A stretch of 51,159 nucleotides of DNA from an uncultured Bacilli bacterium (lineage in GTDB: Bacteria > Bacillota_I > Bacilli_A > RF39 > UBA660), in contig CANQID010000005.1 in NCBI GenBank assembly GCA_947623925.1, positions 1 to 51,159 of the forward strand, in the 5' to 3' direction. The translations under genes were made by a program, and so were the position numbers. Of the stretch, positions 1 to 8,967 are shown piece after piece (the stretch's first letter is position 1; each line of letters starts with the position of its first letter). Under the pieces are notes generated by a model. It was given only the letters and a program-made list of their open reading frames with translations. It was not told the DNA's origin and ran no database searches.

Positions 1-25
1 ATTAAATACCATTAAAAGAATAAAT

Positions 26-61
26 GCAAGTTGAAAAAAAATAATAATAAAACTTGCTTTT
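26..61 (+). terminator. Possible terminator of an upstream plus-strand gene
   Basis: GCAAGTT and AACTTGC form a 7-bp stem with an A-rich 18-nt loop, followed by TTTT. It probably ends a gene that lies left of the window. The long loop keeps confidence moderate. Nothing else is visible in bases 1-93. Confidence 0.45.
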
Positions 62-93
62 ACCTCTTGAAGTAAAATTACTTAAATAAAAAT

Positions 94-121
94 TTGATTT
101 TTTTTATAAATATGTTATAAT
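94..121 (+). promoter_or_regulatory. Promoter of the first small ORF
   Basis: TTGATT and TATAAT are 16 nt apart, and a TGT triplet directly precedes the -10 (extended -10). The start codon lies about 30 nt downstream, so the leader is short. Confidence 0.65.
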
Positions 122-152
122 AGCCACTAATTATTTAGAAAGCAGGGATAAT

Positions 153-644
153 ATGACTTTTTATGTAAGAGAAAATAAAAAAGTTAATTTATATTCAATT
201 AATATAGATACATATAAATTACTTAATTTAAAAAAAGAAATAGATTTATGGGATAATAAAGGAATCCTTAGAAATAAAAAAAACATAACTTATGTAGAAT
301 TTGAGCCACATTTTTTATCAACATTATGTAATAGATTAATATATTCTAAAACAAGTTTAGAATTTACTAAACTTATAAATGAGCTATCTGTTTATTTAGA
401 TAAAAATTTAAATGCAAATGAAATATGTTTTTGTAAAGATTTATTAGAAATATTAAATATAACTAAAATAAATGATGATGCAAATAAATTATTACATGAT
501 GATATAGATAAAGAAGTATCTTCTATAAATAATTTTTTCGACAAATTTGATAAAATAATAAATAAAAAGGAACAAAAAAGTATTCATAACAGTATATATA
601 ATAGTGTACCTGAATACTCTAATTTATATTTAATAATGGATTAA
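153..644 (+). CDS. Hypothetical protein, 163 aa
   Basis: I do not recognise this protein. It is a soluble-looking, Asn/Lys/Ile-rich 163-residue chain without a signal peptide or membrane segment; the C-terminal half (about residues 85-145) looks helical and charged. The ATG follows an AGGG ribosome-binding site by 5 nt. It has its own extended -10 promoter and its own terminator, so it is a single-gene transcription unit, which supports a real gene despite the lack of family resemblance. It converges on the TPR-protein gene. Function unknown. Confidence 0.7.
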   Translation: MTFYVRENKKVNLYSINIDTYKLLNLKKEIDLWDNKGILRNKKNITYVEFEPHFLSTLCNRLIYSKTSLEFTKLINELSVYLDKNLNANEICFCKDLLEILNITKINDDANKLLHDDIDKEVSSINNFFDKFDKIINKKEQKSIHNSIYNSVPEYSNLYLIMD

Positions 645-668
645 AAGATGTACTACATCTTTTTTTAA
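643..668 (+). terminator. Intrinsic terminator of the 163-aa ORF
   Basis: AAAAGATG and CATCTTTT pair around a TACTA loop and a T-run follows. The hairpin begins inside the TAA stop codon. Confidence 0.85.
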
Positions 669-721
669 TTATTGTAAAAACATTAATTTTTTAGATTTAT
701 TTTAATTTAAGTAATAATGTT

Positions 722-748
722 AATAAAAAACTGATTAAAAATCAGTTT
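722..748 (-). terminator. Intrinsic terminator of the TPR-protein gene
   Basis: On the minus strand AAACTGAT and ATCAGTTT form a stem followed by six T. It lies just past the stop of the TPR gene. Confidence 0.85.
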
Positions 749-755
749 AAAAATT

Positions 756-2450
756 TTAAATATCTTGTTTTTTTATTTTAATTTTATTTAGTTTTCTAAC
801 TTTATATTTACTTAATGTAGGATACATTGAAATAATGTTTTTTGTATTGCAAATGGTTACAACTTTTAAAAGCGATGTATTTAAATTATTACAAATTCCA
901 ATGTTATAATTCAAATCAATTATATATTCATCATATATTCCTAAATTATTACATTTATAATTTTCTAATTCTTTTAGTGCATATTTGTAAATATCTTCTA
1001 TATTTATGTTTGAATTAAATGATGCATTATTAATTTTACAATCTTCTTCATCAAAGTTAAAATAAATATGATCTAATGCTAAATCAGTGTTATAATCTGT
1101 TAATTGCAAATCAAAATATTTGCTAGTATAATCTTCATTTTTCAACATTCCTAGTTTATATTTTAAATAAAATTGATATTTTCTTAATTTATATTTTTGA
1201 TATTTTATTTTTGTTAAATAATTTAAATGTTCTAATGCATCATTATATAATTCATATTTAATATCCATCATTAGCATTTCCATCCTAGCCATTGGTTCAT
1301 CACTTGTTCCTAACAATTGATTAAAATATTTCATGGCTAAATCTACGTTTCCATTATTTGATTCTAATCGTCCTAGTTCTAATAAAGCACACAATCTATC
1401 TTTTTGTTTTTCATTTAATAATTGATTGTAATAATATTTTGCTTCATCTAAATTTCCTTGTGAATACTCTAAACGACCTAGTTCTAGTAAAGCATACCCT
1501 TTATTTTTAGTATTAAGTAACTCATTGAAATAATATCTAGAAATTTCAAAGTCCCCTATACTTGCATATAGTCTTCCTATTTCTAATTTTGCAAACAAAG
1601 AATAATTAATACTTTCAGATTTGATCAATTCATTAAAATAATATAATGCTTTTTTTATATTGCCCTCATTAGCTTCTAATTTACCATATTCTAATTTAAT
1701 TACATCTTTGTTTTTATATATAATCAATAATTCATCTAAAATACTTCTTGCTTCTTCAATATTACCTGACATTATATATGTTTTTGCTAATTCTAGTTTT
1801 GCATATTCTACTTTTTTATTATCGTTTATCAATTCTAATAAAAGTTTTTTTGACTTATCAATATTCCATGATTTTCTTTCTAATTTTGCTAATTCTAGTT
1901 TTGCGTTTGTATTTTTTTTAGAAATTAATTCGTTAAAAATATTTCTTGCTTCGTCTATTTTTCCAATTTCTACATCTAACTTACCAAGTTCAAGTTTTGC
2001 ATTACATATATCCATGAAAAATATATAATTTTTATTTGTTTCATTTTCAAGTGCAATTATTTCTTTATAAATTATACTTGCTTTATCAATATTATTTATT
2101 TTTCTTTCTAATCTTGCTAATTCTAATTTAACATGTGTGTTATTTGGTTGTTTTTCTAATATTGAAAGAAAATATTTTTCTGCACTTCCAAAATTACCTA
2201 ACAATACTTCTAATTTACCAAGTTCAAAAATTGAAAAAACATCATCTTCACTTGATAATTCTATAAACATTTTTCTTGCTAAAGCATAATTTTTATTTTT
2301 TATCTTCGTTAATAATTTTGCATATTCAAATTTTATAAATTTGTCATTGCTTTCATTATTATATAAAACTTGTAATTTTTTAAAAGCTAAATCATATTCG
2401 CGATTTTTTATTAAATTTTTAATTGCTAAAAATTCATTATAATTTTTCAT
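756..2450 (-). CDS. Tetratricopeptide-repeat protein
   Basis: A soluble protein of about 564 residues built from roughly ten degenerate TPR units of 33-37 residues, each resembling LELGRLE..GN.D.A..YF.QLL, across about residues 35-400. TPR arrays form right-handed superhelices that bind other proteins, so a scaffold or adaptor role is likely; the partner is unknown. The C-terminal part (about 400-564) has no visible repeat and includes a KYKxRKLNK-type basic tail. The ORF track begins at a TTG five codons upstream; I prefer the ATG at 2450 because a GGTGG ribosome-binding site lies about 6 nt before it. It follows the uvrA-HExxH pair on the same strand. A possible -10 (TATAAT at 2475-2470) suggests some independent transcription. 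Confidence 0.8.
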   Translation of the reverse strand: MKNYNEFLAIKNLIKNREYDLAFKKLQVLYNNESNDKFIKFEYAKLLTKIKNKNYALARKMFIELSSEDDVFSIFELGKLEVLLGNFGSAEKYFLSILEKQPNNTHVKLELARLERKINNIDKASIIYKEIIALENETNKNYIFFMDICNAKLELGKLDVEIGKIDEARNIFNELISKKNTNAKLELAKLERKSWNIDKSKKLLLELINDNKKVEYAKLELAKTYIMSGNIEEARSILDELLIIYKNKDVIKLEYGKLEANEGNIKKALYYFNELIKSESINYSLFAKLEIGRLYASIGDFEISRYYFNELLNTKNKGYALLELGRLEYSQGNLDEAKYYYNQLLNEKQKDRLCALLELGRLESNNGNVDLAMKYFNQLLGTSDEPMARMEMLMMDIKYELYNDALEHLNYLTKIKYQKYKLRKYQFYLKYKLGMLKNEDYTSKYFDLQLTDYNTDLALDHIYFNFDEEDCKINNASFNSNINIEDIYKYALKELENYKCNNLGIYDEYIIDLNYNIGICNNLNTSLLKVVTICNTKNIISMYPTLSKYKVRKLNKIKIKKQDI

Positions 2451-2491
2451 ATACAACCACCACAACTACATTATAATATAAGAACTTTATC

Positions 2492-2836
2492 TTATATAGT
2501 TTTTATTTTTTTTAAATATTTTTCTTCATTTGCTCTTGGTATTTTTTCTGTTTTATCTAACTCTAATCCATTATTTATATGTCTATATAAAAGCATAGCA
2601 TGTGTATATTCATGAATATTTACTAACATACTTTTTAAATCTTTAATAATAGGAACTAATAAATTAAAATCTATAACAACATTAGAATCTATTGGTTTAA
2701 TAAAACAGCCAAAAATATCTAAGTTTTTATTTGTATCAACATTTATTTTTTTCGCTCTCAAATTTATAAAAATATATTCTTCTTCTGTTAAAATTCCATC
2801 TAACATAAAATTTCTAAATGCTTTTTCATCGAACAC
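2492..2836 (-). CDS. Small HExxH-motif protein, possible metallopeptidase fold
   Basis: A 114-residue protein with HEYTH near residues 75-79 inside a helix-like stretch, the classic zincin zinc-binding signature. No signal peptide is visible, so it should be cytoplasmic. The third zinc ligand is not obvious; Glu residues about 14-25 positions downstream are candidates. The GTG start lies 2 nt past the uvrA stop codon and its AGGAG site is inside the uvrA 3' end, so the two genes are co-transcribed and probably translationally coupled. It is far shorter than characterised zinc peptidases. It could be a minimal protease, an inactive homologue, or a chance motif. A second HExxH protein occurs at 21.8-22.8 kb. 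Confidence 0.65.
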   Translation of the reverse strand: MFDEKAFRNFMLDGILTEEEYIFINLRAKKINVDTNKNLDIFGCFIKPIDSNVVIDFNLLVPIIKDLKSMLVNIHEYTHAMLLYRHINNGLELDKTEKIPRANEEKYLKKIKTI

Positions 2837-2837
2837 A

Positions 2838-5648
2838 TTAAAGAACTCCTTTTAAAAACTGTCCTGTATAACTTTCTTTTACTTTGACTACTTCCTCAGG
2901 TGTGCCTTTGGCTATTATTTTTCCACCATCATCTCCACCTTCTGGACCTAAATCTATTATGTAATCTGCTACTTTTATAACATCTAAATTATGTTCAATA
3001 ACAACTACAGTATCACCATTATCTACAATCCTATTAAGAATAACAAGTAATTTTTTAATATCATGGCTGTGCAAACCTGTTGTAGGTTCATCTAGTATAA
3101 ATAAACTTTTTCCTGTTGGTTTTTTCTGTAATTCTTTTGCAAGTTTAACACGAGCGGCTTCTCCTCCTGATAAAGTAGGTGCACTTTGACCTAACTTAAC
3201 ATAAGAAAGTCCTACATCCATTAAAATTTTTAATTTATTTTTAACTTTAGGTATATTTTCAAAAAACTCATATGCTTCTTCTACTCTCAACTCTAAAACA
3301 TCATAAATACTTTTTCCTTTATATTTTATACTTAAAGTTTCTCTATTGTACCTTGTTCCACCACAAACTTCACATGGTACATAAACATCAGGTAAAAAAT
3401 GCATTTCTATTTTTTTAACACCATCACCCCAACATGCTTCACATCTACCACCTTTTACATTAAATGAAAATCTACTTTTATCATATCCTTTCATTTTTGC
3501 TTCTTTTGTTTGTGCGAAAACATCTCTTATATCATCAAATACTCCTGTATATGTTGCAGGATTACTTCTTGGTGTTCTTCCTATAGGTGCTTGAGAAATA
3601 TCTATAACTTTATCTACATTTTCAAGTCCAACTACTGATTTATAAATACCTGGTTTTTCTTTTACTTTGTATAAATTATTCGCTACTACTTTATATAGTA
3701 TTTCATTAACTAAACTACTTTTTCCACTTCCACTTACTCCTGTTACACATATAAATTTACCTAGTGGAAATTTAACATTTATATTTTTCAAATTATTTTC
3801 TTTTGCACCTTTTATTTCAATAAATTTACCATTGCCTTTTCTTCTTTTTGTAGGAACTTCTATTTTTTCTTTTCCTGTTAAATATTTAGCAGTTATACTA
3901 TTTTCACATTTCATTACTTCTTGTGGAGTTCCTTTTGCTACTACCTCACCACCATGAAGTCCTGCACCCGGTCCAATATCAACTAGATAATCACTTGCAA
4001 GCATAGTATCAGTATCATGTTCAACTACTATTAAAGTATTTCCTAAATCTCTCATTTCTAACATTGAATTTATAAGTCTTTGATTATCTCTTTGATGTAG
4101 TCCTATACTCGGTTCATCAAGTACATATAAAACTCCTGTTAATCTTGAACCTATTTGAGTTGCAAGTCTTATTCTTTGTGATTCACCACCAGATAAAGTT
4201 CCTGCACTACGAGCAAGTGTCAAATAAGAAAGTCCAACATTTTCTAAGAATGTTAATCTAGAATCAATTTCTTTAATTATCATTTCCGCTATTTGTTTTT
4301 GTTCTTTACTTAATTTTAAATTCATAATGAATTTGTGCAAATCAGAAATACTTAATAAAGTTACTTCATATATATTTTTTTTATTTATTAGTACTGATAA
4401 TACAGAATCATCTAGTCTAGCGCCTTTACATTTTGGACAAGTTGATTCTACCATGTATTGTTCTATCCATTCTCTTATCCATGTACTTTTAGTTTCCATA
4501 TATCTTCGTTCTAAATTAGTTATAATTCCCTCATAATAATCTTTACTTGTTCTTTTATTTCCGTTTTTAGATGTATAATTAAATTCTAATAAATCTTTAG
4601 AACCATATAAAATTATATCTAATTCTTTTCTGGATAAGTCTTTTACTTTTTTATTTAAATCTATATTATAAAATTTAGCAACTGTTGATATTTGTGTACT
4701 AATTATACTAGAGTCATCTTCTAAATTTATAGCGACTATTGCTCCTTCGTTTATGCTTAAGTCTTTATTAGGTATTATTAAATCTTCATCGATTGACAAT
4801 TTAATTCCAAGCCCTTTACATTCTGTACATGCTCCATAAGGTGCATTAAATGAAAACATTCTAGGCTCTAATTCTGGAAGTGAAAAATCACATTCTGGAC
4901 ATGCATAATTTTCACTCATAACTATTTGTTCTTTACCTACTACATCAACTACTACTTTCCCATGTGATAGTTTTGCTGCTGTTTCTATAGAATCATATAG
5001 TCTACTTCTTATTCCATCTTTTACTATAAGTCTATCGATTATAACTTCAATATTATGTTTTTTATTTTTATCAAGTTCTTTTACTTCTTCTATATCAAAT
5101 TCTTCACCATCTATTTTTAATCTAACATATCCATCTTTTTTTAGTTTTTCTATTGTATTTACATGTGTACCTTTCTCACCATATATTATTGGACTTAATA
5201 TTTTTATTTTTGTATTTTCTTCTAAGTTTAATATTTGGTCAGTCATTTCCTCATAACTTTGACTTGTTATTGGTTTATTATGTACTTTACAATATGGCAC
5301 ACCAATTCTTGCATATAAAAGTCTTAAGAAGTCATATATTTCAGTTACTGTTCCTACTGTACTTCTAGGATTTTTATTCGTTGTTTTTTGGTCTATACTG
5401 ATTGCAGGACTTAAACCTTCTATAGAGTCTACATTTGGTTTTTCTGTTCCACCTAAAAATTGTCTAGCATAATTACTTAAACTTTCTACATATCTTCTTT
5501 GACCTTCTGCATATATAGTATCAAAAGCAAGACTACTTTTTCCACTTCCACTTACTCCTGTCATTACTATTAATTTATTTTTTGGTAATTCTAAGTCTAT
5601 GTTTTTTAAATTGTTTTCTTTCGCACCTTTTATTATAATTTTATCCAT
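2838..5648 (-). CDS. uvrA: Excinuclease ABC subunit A (UvrA)
   Basis: DNA-damage sensor of nucleotide excision repair; dimeric UvrA loads UvrB on lesions. At about 936 residues it is full length. Two ABC modules are visible: P-loops GVSGSGKSSLAF near the start and GVSGSGKSSLVN around residue 635, with signatures SGGESQR and SGGEAAR. The expected zinc-finger cysteines occur at CPECDFSL and CEACWGDG..CEVC. The ORF track's GTG start is three codons upstream; the ATG at 5648 sits 6 nt after AGGTG and gives the usual MDKIIIKGA N-terminus. Its promoter contains an SOS box. uvrB is not adjacent; a small HExxH gene follows in the operon. Confidence 0.97.
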   Translation of the reverse strand: MDKIIIKGAKENNLKNIDLELPKNKLIVMTGVSGSGKSSLAFDTIYAEGQRRYVESLSNYARQFLGGTEKPNVDSIEGLSPAISIDQKTTNKNPRSTVGTVTEIYDFLRLLYARIGVPYCKVHNKPITSQSYEEMTDQILNLEENTKIKILSPIIYGEKGTHVNTIEKLKKDGYVRLKIDGEEFDIEEVKELDKNKKHNIEVIIDRLIVKDGIRSRLYDSIETAAKLSHGKVVVDVVGKEQIVMSENYACPECDFSLPELEPRMFSFNAPYGACTECKGLGIKLSIDEDLIIPNKDLSINEGAIVAINLEDDSSIISTQISTVAKFYNIDLNKKVKDLSRKELDIILYGSKDLLEFNYTSKNGNKRTSKDYYEGIITNLERRYMETKSTWIREWIEQYMVESTCPKCKGARLDDSVLSVLINKKNIYEVTLLSISDLHKFIMNLKLSKEQKQIAEMIIKEIDSRLTFLENVGLSYLTLARSAGTLSGGESQRIRLATQIGSRLTGVLYVLDEPSIGLHQRDNQRLINSMLEMRDLGNTLIVVEHDTDTMLASDYLVDIGPGAGLHGGEVVAKGTPQEVMKCENSITAKYLTGKEKIEVPTKRRKGNGKFIEIKGAKENNLKNINVKFPLGKFICVTGVSGSGKSSLVNEILYKVVANNLYKVKEKPGIYKSVVGLENVDKVIDISQAPIGRTPRSNPATYTGVFDDIRDVFAQTKEAKMKGYDKSRFSFNVKGGRCEACWGDGVKKIEMHFLPDVYVPCEVCGGTRYNRETLSIKYKGKSIYDVLELRVEEAYEFFENIPKVKNKLKILMDVGLSYVKLGQSAPTLSGGEAARVKLAKELQKKPTGKSLFILDEPTTGLHSHDIKKLLVILNRIVDNGDTVVVIEHNLDVIKVADYIIDLGPEGGDDGGKIIAKGTPEEVVKVKESYTGQFLKGVL

Positions 5649-5675
5649 AATCTTCACCTACATTTTACAATACCT

Positions 5676-5704
5676 ATTATATATCACGAACAATTGTTTG
5701 TAAA
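5676..5704 (-). promoter_or_regulatory. uvrA promoter
   Basis: Minus-strand TTTACA and TATAAT hexamers are separated by exactly 17 nt. The start site should fall about 20 nt before the uvrA ATG. The LexA operator occupies the spacer and overlaps the -35. Confidence 0.85.
5687..5700. promoter_or_regulatory. LexA/DinR SOS box
   Basis: CGAACAATTGTTTG matches the Gram-positive SOS operator CGAACRNRYGTTYG at all but one position. It lies between the -35 and -10 of uvrA, so LexA bound here would block RNA polymerase until DNA damage triggers LexA cleavage. uvrA being LexA-regulated is established in Bacillus, which makes the assignment strong. Confidence 0.88.
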
Positions 5705-5794
5705 TAAATATAAGTTTATTTTAACACATTTTAGTAATATTTTAAATATTATTTTTTTAAAAATGTGATTTATTTATAATTTTTTTATTTTTTG

Positions 5795-5824
5795 TTGATT
5801 TGAATATAAAGATAATGTTATAAT
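5795..5824 (+). promoter_or_regulatory. pyrG promoter
   Basis: TTGATT and TATAAT are spaced 18 nt, with a TGT extended -10. The predicted start near 5831 lies within or just before the 5' arm of a small hairpin. Confidence 0.7.
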
Positions 5825-5827
5825 TTA

Positions 5828-5848
5828 AGAGAGCCTATAAAACTCTCT
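5828..5848 (+). promoter_or_regulatory. 5'-end hairpin of the pyrG leader
   Basis: AGAGAG pairs with CTCTCT around a 9-nt loop at the extreme 5' end of the transcript. No T-run follows, so it is not a standard terminator. It may stabilise the mRNA or take part in pyrimidine control of pyrG; the Bacillus reiterative-initiation attenuator (GGGC start plus terminator) is not visible here. Confidence 0.4.
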
Positions 5849-5869
5849 AGAAGTTTGAGGTGTTTTTTT

Positions 5870-7474
5870 ATGACAAAGTACATTTTTGTAACAGGTGGTG
5901 TTGTATCTGGTCTTGGTAAAGGTATTACTGCTGCTTCTGTTGCGCTTTTATTAAAATCAAGAGGATATAAAGTATTCATGCAAAAGTTTGACCCTTATAT
6001 AAATGTCGATCCTGGAACTATGAACCCTATACAACATGGTGAAGTGTATGTTACTTATGATGGGTGTGAGACTGACTTAGATTTAGGTCATTATGAGCGT
6101 TTTATAGATGAAGAACTTAATTATACTTCAAATATAACAAGTGGAAAAATATATTCAACTGTAATTGAAAAAGAAAGAAAAGGAGACTATTTAGGTGCTA
6201 CCGTACAAATGGTTCCTCATGTAACAAATGAAATAAAAAATAAAGTATATGAGGCTGGTATTTCTAGTGGTGCGGAATTTGTTATCACCGAAATAGGTGG
6301 TACTGTCGGTGATATTGAATCAAGTACATTTATAGAAGCTTTAAGACAAATTCAATATGAAAAAGGAGAAGAAAATACTTTCTTTATACATACTACATTA
6401 ATTCCTTATATATTTGGTTCTAATGAACTTAAAACTAAACCTACTCAAAATAGTGTTAAAGACTTAAGAAATATGGGAATAAGACCTAATGCTTTAGTTT
6501 GCAGAACTCCTTTTCCTACTAGTGATTCTATAAAAAACAAATTGTCTTTATTTTGTTCAATTCCTGTTGAAAATATAATAGATGCTATAGATGTTAAAAA
6601 TATATATCAAATTCCAATTAACTTTTATAATCAAAAAATAGATGAAGCAATTTTGAAACAATTTAAAATGCCAATTAAGAAAGCTAATATAAAATATTGG
6701 CAAGATTTAATTGATACTGTTGATAATTTAAAAGATGAAGTTGAAATTGCGCTTGTTGGTAAATATGTTGAATTGCATGATGCTTATTTATCTGTTGCAG
6801 AATCACTTAAACATGCTGGATATAAATATAAAACTAAAGTAAATATTAATTGGATAGATTCTGAATCTTTAGAAGATTCTAATGTTGATTTAAAGAAAGT
6901 ATTTAAAAACTCTAAAGGAATATTAGTTCCGGGTGGTTTTGGAAGTAGAGGTATTGAAGGTAAAATAAAAGCTATTAAATTTGCAAGGGAAAATAACATT
7001 CCATTTTTAGGAATATGTCTTGGAATGCAACTAGCTGTTATTGAGTTTGCTCGTAATGTTTGTGGAATCAAGGAAGCATCTTCAACAGAATTTAACGAAG
7101 TTTGCCCTGAACCTATAATTGATTTAATGGCTGACCAAAAAGCAATTACAAATATGGGTGGTACATTAAGATTAGGTAATTATGAATGTACTATTAAGCC
7201 TAATACTTTAGCTTTTGCAGATTACAAACAAAATAAAATATTAGAGCGTCATCGTCATAGATATGAATTTAATAATAAATATAAAGAAATATTAGAAAAA
7301 AACGGTATTATATTTTCTGGTATAAATGAACAAAGTAATTTGGTTGAAATTATAGAATATCCTAAGCATAAACATTTTATTGCATGTCAATTTCACCCAG
7401 AATTTAAAAGTAGACCTACAAGACCACATCCATTATTTGATTCATTTGTTAAAGCAAGTATAAAAGGAGATTAA
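5870..7474 (+). CDS. pyrG: CTP synthase
   Basis: Converts UTP to CTP using ATP and glutamine-derived ammonia, the last step of de novo pyrimidine nucleotide synthesis. The N-terminal amidoligase domain shows GGVVSGLGKGI with the P-loop-like nucleotide site; the C-terminal class I glutaminase domain shows the nucleophile in GICLGMQLA and the His/Glu pair in CQFHPEF. About 534 residues, full length. The ORF-track start is a TTG; the ATG at 5870 follows GAGGTG by 7 nt and begins MTKYIFVTGG as in homologues. It is transcribed alone and divergently from uvrA, and ends in a terminator overlapping the stop codon. Confidence 0.97.
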   Translation: MTKYIFVTGGVVSGLGKGITAASVALLLKSRGYKVFMQKFDPYINVDPGTMNPIQHGEVYVTYDGCETDLDLGHYERFIDEELNYTSNITSGKIYSTVIEKERKGDYLGATVQMVPHVTNEIKNKVYEAGISSGAEFVITEIGGTVGDIESSTFIEALRQIQYEKGEENTFFIHTTLIPYIFGSNELKTKPTQNSVKDLRNMGIRPNALVCRTPFPTSDSIKNKLSLFCSIPVENIIDAIDVKNIYQIPINFYNQKIDEAILKQFKMPIKKANIKYWQDLIDTVDNLKDEVEIALVGKYVELHDAYLSVAESLKHAGYKYKTKVNINWIDSESLEDSNVDLKKVFKNSKGILVPGGFGSRGIEGKIKAIKFARENNIPFLGICLGMQLAVIEFARNVCGIKEASSTEFNEVCPEPIIDLMADQKAITNMGGTLRLGNYECTIKPNTLAFADYKQNKILERHRHRYEFNNKYKEILEKNGIIFSGINEQSNLVEIIEYPKHKHFIACQFHPEFKSRPTRPHPLFDSFVKASIKGD

Positions 7475-7487
7475 ATCTCCTTTTTAT
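7462..7487 (+). terminator. pyrG terminator
   Basis: AAAAGGAGAT and ATCTCCTTTT form a 10-bp stem whose 3-nt loop is the TAA stop codon; T-rich sequence follows. Confidence 0.9.
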
Positions 7488-7588
7488 TTGCAAGTTATAT
7501 ATTCTTTAAAAATTATATGTTATTCATTATTATTATCATATATCTTAATATTAATAAACATAGAATAATTTTACATTTTTTGTAAATT

Positions 7589-7622
7589 AAAAGATAACAA
7601 TTAATCTAAATTGTTATCTTTT
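7589..7622 (-). terminator. Terminator of the VanY-like gene
   Basis: A 13-bp perfect stem, AAAAGATAACAAT with ATTGTTATCTTTT, flanks an 8-nt loop. It begins inside the last codons of the minus-strand gene and is followed by a T-rich stretch. Confidence 0.85.
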
Positions 7623-8275
7623 ATATATTCTTCAAACACTAAATTATTTTCATATATATATTTAGCTACATCATATCCTACATATCTATAATGCCATGGT
7701 TCATATTTAAAACCTGTTATATTTTCTTTTCCACTTGGATATCTTAATATAAACCCATATTTATAAGAATTTGTGCTCATCCATTCGAATTCATCACTCA
7801 TTTCGAAATCATCATAACTATTATTTGAACCCATTACATCTACAGCTAAACCTGTTTGATGTTCAGAATGACCCGCTTTAGCGCTACAAGATAAAGCATA
7901 TTCTTCACCATATTTATCTACATAATAATTAAATAAATTATCTTGATAATCATAATCCCTATACCCAGATACTGCTATTACTTTATACCCTAATTTTAAA
8001 GCATCTTCACTTAATTTTTCAAATGCTTCCTTTGCTTCTTTCCTAAGCATTTTACCTTCATTAGAATATTTTATATTTATATTTTCTAAATCCTCTGGAA
8101 CATAATTTTTAGAAAGTTTATTATTTTTATTAACTAACACTAAAATATCAGTTGGCTTTTCAACTTCTTTTACATTTTTATAAAACATATTTTTTAAATC
8201 TACCTCCTTTAAAAAGAAAAATAAAATTAATAAAATAAAAATAATAAAATATAATATTTTAAATAATTTCTTCAT
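7601..8275 (-). CDS. VanY-like D-alanyl-D-alanine carboxypeptidase (M15B)
   Basis: A membrane-anchored peptidoglycan carboxypeptidase of 224 residues that should trim the terminal D-Ala from stem peptides outside the cell. An N-terminal hydrophobic helix (about residues 7-24, very Phe/Ile/Leu rich) acts as signal anchor. The M15B catalytic set is present: SGYRDY, the zinc site around SEHQTGLAVDV, and EPWHYRYVG, the last carrying the third zinc ligand. The ATG follows GGAG by about 6 nt. Transcribed alone, with its own terminator. It is a general wall-remodelling enzyme rather than a vancomycin-resistance gene, since no vanHAX or vanRS genes are nearby. Confidence 0.88.
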   Translation of the reverse strand: MKKLFKILYFIIFILLILFFFLKEVDLKNMFYKNVKEVEKPTDILVLVNKNNKLSKNYVPEDLENINIKYSNEGKMLRKEAKEAFEKLSEDALKLGYKVIAVSGYRDYDYQDNLFNYYVDKYGEEYALSCSAKAGHSEHQTGLAVDVMGSNNSYDDFEMSDEFEWMSTNSYKYGFILRYPSGKENITGFKYEPWHYRYVGYDVAKYIYENNLVFEEYIKDNNLD

Positions 8276-8300
8276 ATAATCTCCTTTATAAAATATATGA

Positions 8301-8327
8301 AGAAAAAGAAAGTTTTTATCAACTTTC
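8301..8327 (-). terminator. Terminator of the rlmN-rpe operon
   Basis: On the minus strand GAAAGTT and AACTTTC pair around a 6-nt loop and TTTTTC follows. It lies about 20 nt after the rpe stop. Confidence 0.75.
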
Positions 8328-8346
8328 TATAAACAATATATTACAT

Positions 8347-8964
8347 TTATTTTAAATTATTAATTTGTTTTTGATAATTATTACTACTTGTTATATAACT
8401 ACCAACTACGTATATATCAGATTTAACTTTAGAAATAGTTGTATCGTTTATTCCACCATCAACTTCAATTAAATAATTATAATTTTTTTTGAGTTCATTT
8501 AATTTATCTACTTTAGGTATAACAGATTCAATAAATTTTTGACCTCCCATACCTGGTTCTACAGTCATTACTAAAACTAAATCAATTAAAGGTAAATAAG
8601 GGAAAAGTAAACTTACATCTGTATTAGGTTTTATAGAAATTCCTACTTTTATTCCTTGTTTTTTTATATAATTTATTAGATACAAAATATCTTGTTTTAC
8701 TTCTAAATGAAAAGTTATATAAGTAGGCTTTAATATTTTAAATTTATCTACATATTCTTTTACATCTTCTACCATTAAATGAACATCTTTAGGTTTACTT
8801 GTATTAAGAACTAAATCTTTTACATCATCAATATCCCAAGTTTTATTTTGTACAAATTTACCGTCCATTATATCTAAATGGATAAAATCAATATTTGTCT
8901 CATCTAATATTTTTATATTTTCTTTTAAATTTTCTTTTATTGATAGTATAGATGCAGATATCAT
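8347..8964 (-). CDS. rpe: Ribulose-phosphate 3-epimerase
   Basis: Interconverts ribulose 5-phosphate and xylulose 5-phosphate in the pentose phosphate pathway. The 205-residue TIM barrel shows MISASILS at the start, the metal-binding HLDIMDG, the HLMVE segment, VLVMTVEPGMGGQKF and the phosphate-binding VDGGI. It is slightly shorter than the usual 215-220 residues, with a short C-terminus. It is the last gene of the rlmN-prpC-prkC-rsgA-rpe operon, the usual place for rpe in Bacillota, starting 3 nt after rsgA ends. Confidence 0.93.
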   Translation of the reverse strand: MISASILSIKENLKENIKILDETNIDFIHLDIMDGKFVQNKTWDIDDVKDLVLNTSKPKDVHLMVEDVKEYVDKFKILKPTYITFHLEVKQDILYLINYIKKQGIKVGISIKPNTDVSLLFPYLPLIDLVLVMTVEPGMGGQKFIESVIPKVDKLNELKKNYNYLIEVDGGINDTTISKVKSDIYVVGSYITSSNNYQKQINNLK

Positions 8965-8967
8965 ATT

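Noticed and set aside
5828-5848. Bacillus-type pyrG attenuator
   Set aside because: No GGGC initiation sequence and no T-run after the hairpin; only the hairpin itself can be supported.
7601-8275. Vancomycin resistance vanY
   Set aside because: The domain matches, but no vanHAX or vanRS genes are present; this is an ordinary wall carboxypeptidase.
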